Below, piece by piece: positions 59,355 to 64,000 of a stretch of DNA of 64,000 nucleotides (within the stretch, counting starts at the first letter, position 1; the number at the start of each line of letters is the position of its first letter). Origin of the DNA: Megaleporinus macrocephalus (lineage: Eukaryota; Chordata; Actinopteri; Characiformes; Anostomidae); the NCBI GenBank assembly GCA_021613375.1, contig CM038718.1:39711921-39775920 (forward strand). Direction: 5' to 3'. Both the position numbers and the translations under genes were made by a program. A model generated the notes under the pieces. It worked only from the letters and a program-made list of their open reading frames with translations. It had not been told where the DNA came from and did not search any database.

Positions 59355-60050
59355 AGAGCGGAGGACGAAAACTTTCTTTACTTTCAATGTGAGTCAATGA
59401 AAAAAGTATTTCTTACAAAGCAGGTTTGGAGCATTTCTATTGGTCCAATTTTCAAAAAATGGATAAATACTTGGTTTCCATTGGACGGCAACAATGTAAG
59501 CGTATAAACTTTACAAGAGAGGCCAAAAACTTTCTTTACTTTCAATGTGAGTCAATGGAACCCAATGCTAGTTCCATGCTAGTTTGAAGCATTTCTATTG
59601 GTCCAATCATCAAAAATTGGATAAATACTTGGTTTCCATTGGACAGCAACAATGTAAGTGTATATGAACTTTACAGGAGAGGCCAAGAACTTTCTTTACT
59701 TTTAATACATTTCTACTGGACCAATTCATTTCTATTGGACCAATTTCTATTGGTCCAATCATCAAAAAAAATTATAAATACTTGGTTTCCATTGGACAGC
59801 AACAGTGTAAGCGTAGAAACTTTACAGGAGAGGCCAAGAACTTTCTTTACTTTCAATGTAAGCCAATGGAAAAGTATTTCTTACAACACAGGTTTGGAGC
59901 ATTTCTATTGGTCCAGTCATCAAAAAATGGATAAATACTTGGTTTCCATTAAACAGCAACAGCGTAAGCATATAAACTTTACAGGAGAGGCCAAGAACTT
60001 TCTTTACTTTCAATGTGAGTCAATGGAACCAAATTTTTGATATTTTTTTA
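59355..60050. repeat. 150-160-bp tandem repeat, about 4.5 units
   Basis: AACTTTCTTTACTTTCAATG recurs near 59369, 59529, 59689 (one change), 59839 and 59996. Each is followed by GAGCATTTCTATTGGTCCAA and ATAAATACTTGGTTTCCATT. The 133-codon plus frame is a repeat artefact. Confidence 0.95.
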
Positions 60051-60109
60051 TGATATAGAAAAAAATTAAGATAGTAGGTGTGAGTGTGTGAGTGTGTGCG
60101 TGTGTGCGT

Positions 60110-60235
60110 GAGTGTGTGTTGGCCATGCAATGGACTGGCGACCTGTCCATGGGGTACCCCGCCTTCGCCCAATGACGCTGGGATTGGCTCCAGGCCCGAC
60201 TAGCGGGATAAAGTGGAAGATGATGGATGGATGGT
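60110..60235 (+). mobile_element. LINE (L2-type)/SINE 3' tail
   Basis: GGACTGGCGACCTGTCCATG, GGTACCCCGCCTTCGCCCAA and GGGATTGGCTCCAGGC are hallmarks of the 3' end shared by fish L2-clade LINEs and SINEs that use them. It ends in GATGGATGGATGG, the usual short tandem tail. Only the tail is present, as expected after 5' truncation. A (GT)n run lies just before it. Confidence 0.7.
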
Positions 60236-60460
60236 TCTATAATGAACTCATGGTTCCAGGTAGAACGTCTGGCTTTATTAAAGAACCCTTGATGAAGCAT
60301 CTTTTTCAGCTTAGTGGTGGTGGTGGTTGGGCACCTACTAGCTCTGATAAGATGCTGTAGTTATTCTTTGTTTATCAGATGCTGTATTATGAGCCCAAAG
60401 GAAAAAAAATAAAATAAATATATTTATGTATATGCATATATTTATATATATTGCGCCTTT
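60236..60460. other. Short AT-rich spacer with GGTTCT scraps
   Basis: GGTTCTATAAT and AAGAACCC scraps relate to the 48-kb repeats; otherwise AT-rich with ATATATTTAT. Confidence 0.4.
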
Positions 60461-61020
60461 ATGTTAGATGAATCATCGACAGCAACAGAAGCGGGACCCC
60501 GTTTGAGCCCCGCTGAGCTTTATTCATACTCACGCTGTCCTCGGCGTCCTCGTCCCGGGCGCAGATTATGCAACGTTCAAAATTAGCTCATCCTGCCCTC
60601 CGACAACGAGCGCACGCGAACGCATTATCACGTATCGAGGGCTTCTATGAATAATGCATGGCTTTAAAAGTTTAAGGGCGTCGCGAGCGTTTGAGGCGTG
60701 TTATTGCTTTGATAGCGTGTAACGCGGGTGCTCGAGGATAAGATGGTCAGATTTGTGCACAAGCTGCCCGATCCTGATTTCCTGTTTCTATGGATACATT
60801 ATTAATCTTGCGAGGCCTCGATGACCCGATCAAGGAGGTATAATAACATCCAGGAGGTGTAATAATCTCGCCGAACGTTGTATTTGTGTTTTTCGCGCGG
60901 GCGACCTCTCGCAGTTCTCATTTCGGTTTCAGCTCGCCGCCGCTTTGATTCCGCGACGCCAGGCGGTTAGAGACCCAGACGATGCTTACAGCGATAGTTT
61001 ATAAGACATAAGAAACACAT
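60461..61020. promoter_or_regulatory. Candidate conserved non-coding element, CpG-rich
   Basis: Non-repetitive DNA with many CG pairs and clustered TAAT/ATGCAT/TATTAATC cores (CTATGAATAATGCATGG, ACATTATTAATCTTG) and two copies of AGGAGGT(A/G)TAATAA. Composition contrasts with both flanks. No open frame. It lies about 22 kb upstream of the cadherin ATG and could serve it or the next gene. Confidence 0.35.
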
Positions 61021-61340
61021 TTACTCAGTTTCCACCCCTGAGCTGATCAGCGGGCACACGTTTAGCGTCTGAAGAAGAAAATTAGATTCTCCTTAACGCA
61101 CCTTTAAAGTGGAGCTGCTAGACTTTTCCACTCTGCTGTTTTCCTTTAGTGTGCTGGAGCTTTTATTGTATACGTAAACGTTCTACAAGGTTCTAAAACC
61201 CAAAGTACACGAGGAAGAAGCTCTCTCACACAGGAACAATGGAATGCCAGCCCTGTTCTCTGTTACAAGGTGATGTCATCTCGTAACACAGCCCTTATTG
61301 GCCACCCAGGGGCAGGCGTCGGCTGAAGGTTAGAAATAGA
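61021..61340. other. Intergenic DNA, nothing recognised
   Basis: Mixed sequence without repeats or gene signals. Confidence 0.4.
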
Positions 61341-61369
61341 AGAGGTGAGAGAGAGAGAGTATCACAGTC

Positions 61370-61445
<76 letters not shown>

Positions 61446-62114
61446 AGAGAGAGAGTATCACAGTCACTGAAAGAGAGAGAGAAAGAGAAAGAGAGAGAGA
61501 GTATCAATCACAGAGAGAAAGAGAGAGAGAGAGAGAGAGGGAGAGTATCACAGTCACTGAAGGAGAGAGAGAGAGAAAGAGAGAGTATCAGTCACTGATG
61601 GAGAGAGAGAAAGGGAGAGAGAGTATCACAGTCACTGAAGGAGAGAGAGAGAGAGAGAAAGAGAGAGTGTCAGTCACTGATGGAGAGAGAGAAAGGGAGA
61701 GAGAGTATCACAGTCACTGAAGGAGAGAGAGAGAGAAAGAGAGAGTATCAGTCACTGATGGAGAGAGAGAAAGGGAGAGAGAGTATCACAGTCACTGAAG
61801 GAGAGAGAGAGAGAAAGAGAGAGTATCAGTCACTGATGGAGAGAGAGAAAGGGAGAGAGAGTATCACAGTCACTGAAGGAGAGAGAGAGTGTCAGTCACT
61901 GAGGGAGAGAAAGAGAGAGAGAGTATCACAGTCACTGAGAGAGAGAGTCACTAAAAGAAAAAGAGAGAGAGTATCAGTGAATGGGAAAGAGAGTGTCAGT
62001 CACTGAAGGAGAGAAAGAGAGAGAGAGTATCAGTCATTGAGGGAGAGAGAGAGTCACTAAAAGAAAAAGAGAGAGAGTGAATGAGGGAGAGAGAGAGAGA
62101 GAGAGAGAGAGTAT
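61341..62114. repeat. Purine-rich repeat with TATCACAGTCACTGA
   Basis: (GA)n blocks are separated by AGTATCACAGTCACTGAAGG or AGTATCAGTCACTGATGG, giving a 50-70-bp unit. A two-part ~117-bp unit recurs at 61560-61870. The 108-codon plus frame is a repeat artefact. Confidence 0.95.
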
Positions 62115-62695
62115 GACAGTCATTAAGCACACTGGATACTCTACGATGCCCGGGGCTCAGGCGCTGCCCAGACAACTAATCTGGGGTCCCCCTGAAATCT
62201 AAGACCGCCCCAATGAAGAATGCTAAGAATGCTAAGACCGCCCCAATGCTAATTTGCCGAGTATTAGCCCGTGCCACTGGTTAGCGACGTTGGCCTGGTA
62301 ACCGAGGAGGCGGGTGTCGGCGCTCTCGGCCGGCTGGAAAACCGTGCTAATGTAATTCTCTGGCTGGACTAGCGCTTCTAACAGAATTCCTCAGAACATT
62401 ATGTTATGAAATGGGTCAGAACGGGTCGTCCACCCTCTGCCGAGGAGAATTCTCTGACCAAAGGAGCAGCCGGTGTCCCGCGGGGCTAATTTGGCTCCTC
62501 TGCCCTCATTGCTGTCCTGACAGCTCCATCAGCGCCCTCGCACTCCGCCTGCTCACTCCCAGCCCGCAGGCGGCTCTGCTGGGGGAGGAGAGTGAGAGAG
62601 GTGGCCTGCTGTTCCACAAGGTGAGAAATCTGCTGAGGCTGGACAGAAAAGAGAGAACTGTCTGAGAGTGAACGAACGGCTTCAAAGAGATTTTG
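62115..62695. other. Non-repetitive block, possibly regulatory
   Basis: CpG-moderate DNA with GTGCTAATGTAATTC and GGGGCTAATTTGG cores. AAGACCGCCCCAATG occurs twice 37 bases apart (near 62201 and 62238). The 84-codon plus frame at 62411-62665 has no recognised domain. Confidence 0.3.
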
Positions 62696-62699
62696 ATCT

Positions 62700-63560
62700 G
62701 TTATGAGTCGGTGATGATAAAGGAATGAAGGGATGAAGGAACAGTGTTGGTGATGATGATAAAGGAATGAAGGGATGAAGGAACAGCGTTGGTGATGATA
62801 AAGGAATGAAGGGATGAGGAAACAGTGTTGGTGATGATAAAGGAATGAAGGGATGAAGAAACAGTGTTGGTGATGATAAAGGAATGAAGGAACAGTGTTG
62901 GTGATGATGATAAAGGAATGAAGGGATGAAGGAACAGTGTTGGTGATGATAAAGGAATGAAGGGATGAAGGAACAGTGTTGGTAGTGATAAAGGAATGAA
63001 GGGATGAAGGAACAGTGTTGGTGATGATGATAAAGGAATGAAGGGATGAAGGAACAGTGTTGGTGATGATGATAAAGGAATGAAGGGATGAAGGAACAGT
63101 GTTGGTGATGATAAAGGAATGAAGGGATGAAGGAACAGTGTTGGTGATGATAAAGGAATGAAGGGATGAAGGAACAGTGTTGGTGATGATAAAGGAATGA
63201 AGGGATGAAGGAACAGTGTTGGTAGTGATAAAGGAATGAAGGGATGAAGGAACAGTGTTGGTGATGATGATAAAGGAATGAAGGGATGAAGGAACAGTGT
63301 TGGTGATGATAAAGGAATAAAGGGGTGAAGGAACAGTGTTGGTGATGATGATAAAGGAATGAAGGGATGAAGGAACAGTGTGGGTGATGATGATAAAGGA
63401 ATGAAGGGATGAAGGAACAGTGTTGGTGGTGATAAAGGAATGAAGGGATGAAGGAACAGTGTTGGTAATGATAAAGGAATGAAGGGATGAAGGAACAGTG
63501 TGGGTGATGATGATAAAGGAATGAAGGGATGAAGGAACAGTGTTGGTGATGGTGAATGAA
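62700..63560. repeat. 39/42-bp minisatellite
   Basis: About 21 units of AAAGGAATGAAGGGATGAAG, GAACAGTGTTGGT and GATGAT with or without an extra GAT. Both lengths are multiples of three, so a 335-codon minus frame stays open; it is not a gene. Confidence 0.97.
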
Positions 63561-63834
63561 TGAAGGGATGTAGGTTTGAGTGGGTGAGGCCAGAGACCTA
63601 TGAGCCTTGTGATTGGTTGAGAGAATGATTAGAGAAGTGAGCTCCAGCTGCGGCGGCTCTGCTCTGGACTGCGTGTGTGTTCTCCACACTCAGACTACAG
63701 ATCTGCATTCATGCGGCGGTGCTGACTCAGACTGCTGTGACGGTAAAGAGCCTATAGACTGCTGGGTAATCATTCTGGTCCGCACAGTCCACTGCAAACC
63801 CACATCTGCAGTTATTCTTCCTAAGTTCTATTTA
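63561..63834. other. Intergenic DNA, nothing recognised
   Basis: Mixed sequence; an 88-codon plus frame at 63613-63879 runs into the terminal MITE and is not credible. Confidence 0.35.
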
Positions 63835-64000
63835 TTCACCGGCCGCTTTATCAGAAACGCCTCGTCCACCTCGCAGTAGCTCATATGTACTCGCACAGTT
63901 TGTGACCAGCTTCTCAACTAAACCAGAACACTTTCAACCTACACCTTATAGAGGGGACCTATAAGGGAGGTGTTTCTAATAAAGTGGCCAGATAGTGGTA
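63835..64000. mobile_element. MITE-like element, copy 2
   Basis: Left end CACCGGCCGCTTTATCAGAA and right end GGTGTTTCTAATAAAGTGGC (63970-63989, then CAGATAGTGG) are inverted matches around about 115 non-coding bases. Same family as 487-660. The outer flank lies at the window edge, so target duplication cannot be checked. Confidence 0.55.

Noticed and set aside
62682..63689. 335-codon minus frame with a SFIPSFLYHHQHC repeat
   Set aside because: 39/42-bp minisatellite artefact.

Overview
This is vertebrate nuclear DNA, most likely from a ray-finned fish. The evidence is a Tc1-like transposon with perfect inverted ends, hAT-like elements, an L2/SINE-type 3' tail, dispersed repeats of fish type, very dense mini- and microsatellites, almost no open reading frames outside repeats, and one spliced gene start under a CpG island. 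There is no operon-like gene packing, no rRNA, tRNA or CRISPR array, and no complete protein-coding gene.

The one gene I can support is the 5' end of a cadherin on the minus strand. Exon 1 (38589 down to 38545, 15 codons, ending at GTAAGT) lies in a CpG island at about 38.14-39.09 kb. Exon 2 (26437 down to 26320, 118 nt) has a good acceptor and donor and encodes the Cys-Lys-Pro-Gly-Phe start of a cadherin prodomain. The exon lengths and phases (0, then 1) match the conserved cadherin gene layout. Intron 1 is about 12.1 kb. Intron 2 fills 1-26319 and runs off the left edge. Sequence above 39.1 kb is upstream of the gene. I cannot say which cadherin it is: the large introns and 15-codon first exon suit a CDH13-, CDH4- or CDH2-like gene, but the short prodomain piece does not decide.

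Intron 2 (1-26.3 kb) holds a noisy 42-bp minisatellite grown from a MITE end (0.6-2.9 kb), GA-rich DNA (3.5-5.8 kb), a 21-bp minisatellite (6.2-6.9 kb) with an inverted relative at 16.5-17.3 kb, a 38-bp minisatellite (9.5-12.9 kb), a Tc1-like element with a decayed transposase (13.0-13.7 kb), a foldback element with a nested hAT-like copy (19.1-20.4 kb), and two inverted arrays of a 61/65-bp repeat around a candidate conserved non-coding block (22.5-24.7 kb). Intron 1 holds a 4.9-kb array of a 20-bp unit with ~1-kb higher-order structure (27.3-32.3 kb), AT-rich 70/72-bp repeats, an hAT-like element with a target duplication, and a 0.35-0.5-kb tandem repeat running into the CpG island.

The upstream region (39.1-64 kb) has a 2.7-kb purine-only-like tract next to the promoter, a 50-bp CTAG-containing minisatellite, a 2.9-kb AT-rich satellite with ~0.6-kb higher-order copies, pyrimidine tracts (46.3-47.2 and 50.2-50.9 kb), GGTTCT-rich repeats, a 21/42-bp array rich in consensus 5' splice-site motifs (54.0-56.1 kb), Tc1-like, foldback and LINE-tail fragments, and a 39/42-bp minisatellite near the right end. 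Between them lie non-repetitive stretches that could be regulatory (47.4, 49.3, 60.5 and 62.2 kb).

Nearly every long open frame here, including an 878-codon one, is a by-product of tandem repeats whose unit is a multiple of three or whose composition lacks stops. I did not find a new enzymatic or defence system. The unusual points are the repeat architecture around the cadherin promoter, the seeding of minisatellites from transposon ends, and the inverted array pairs.
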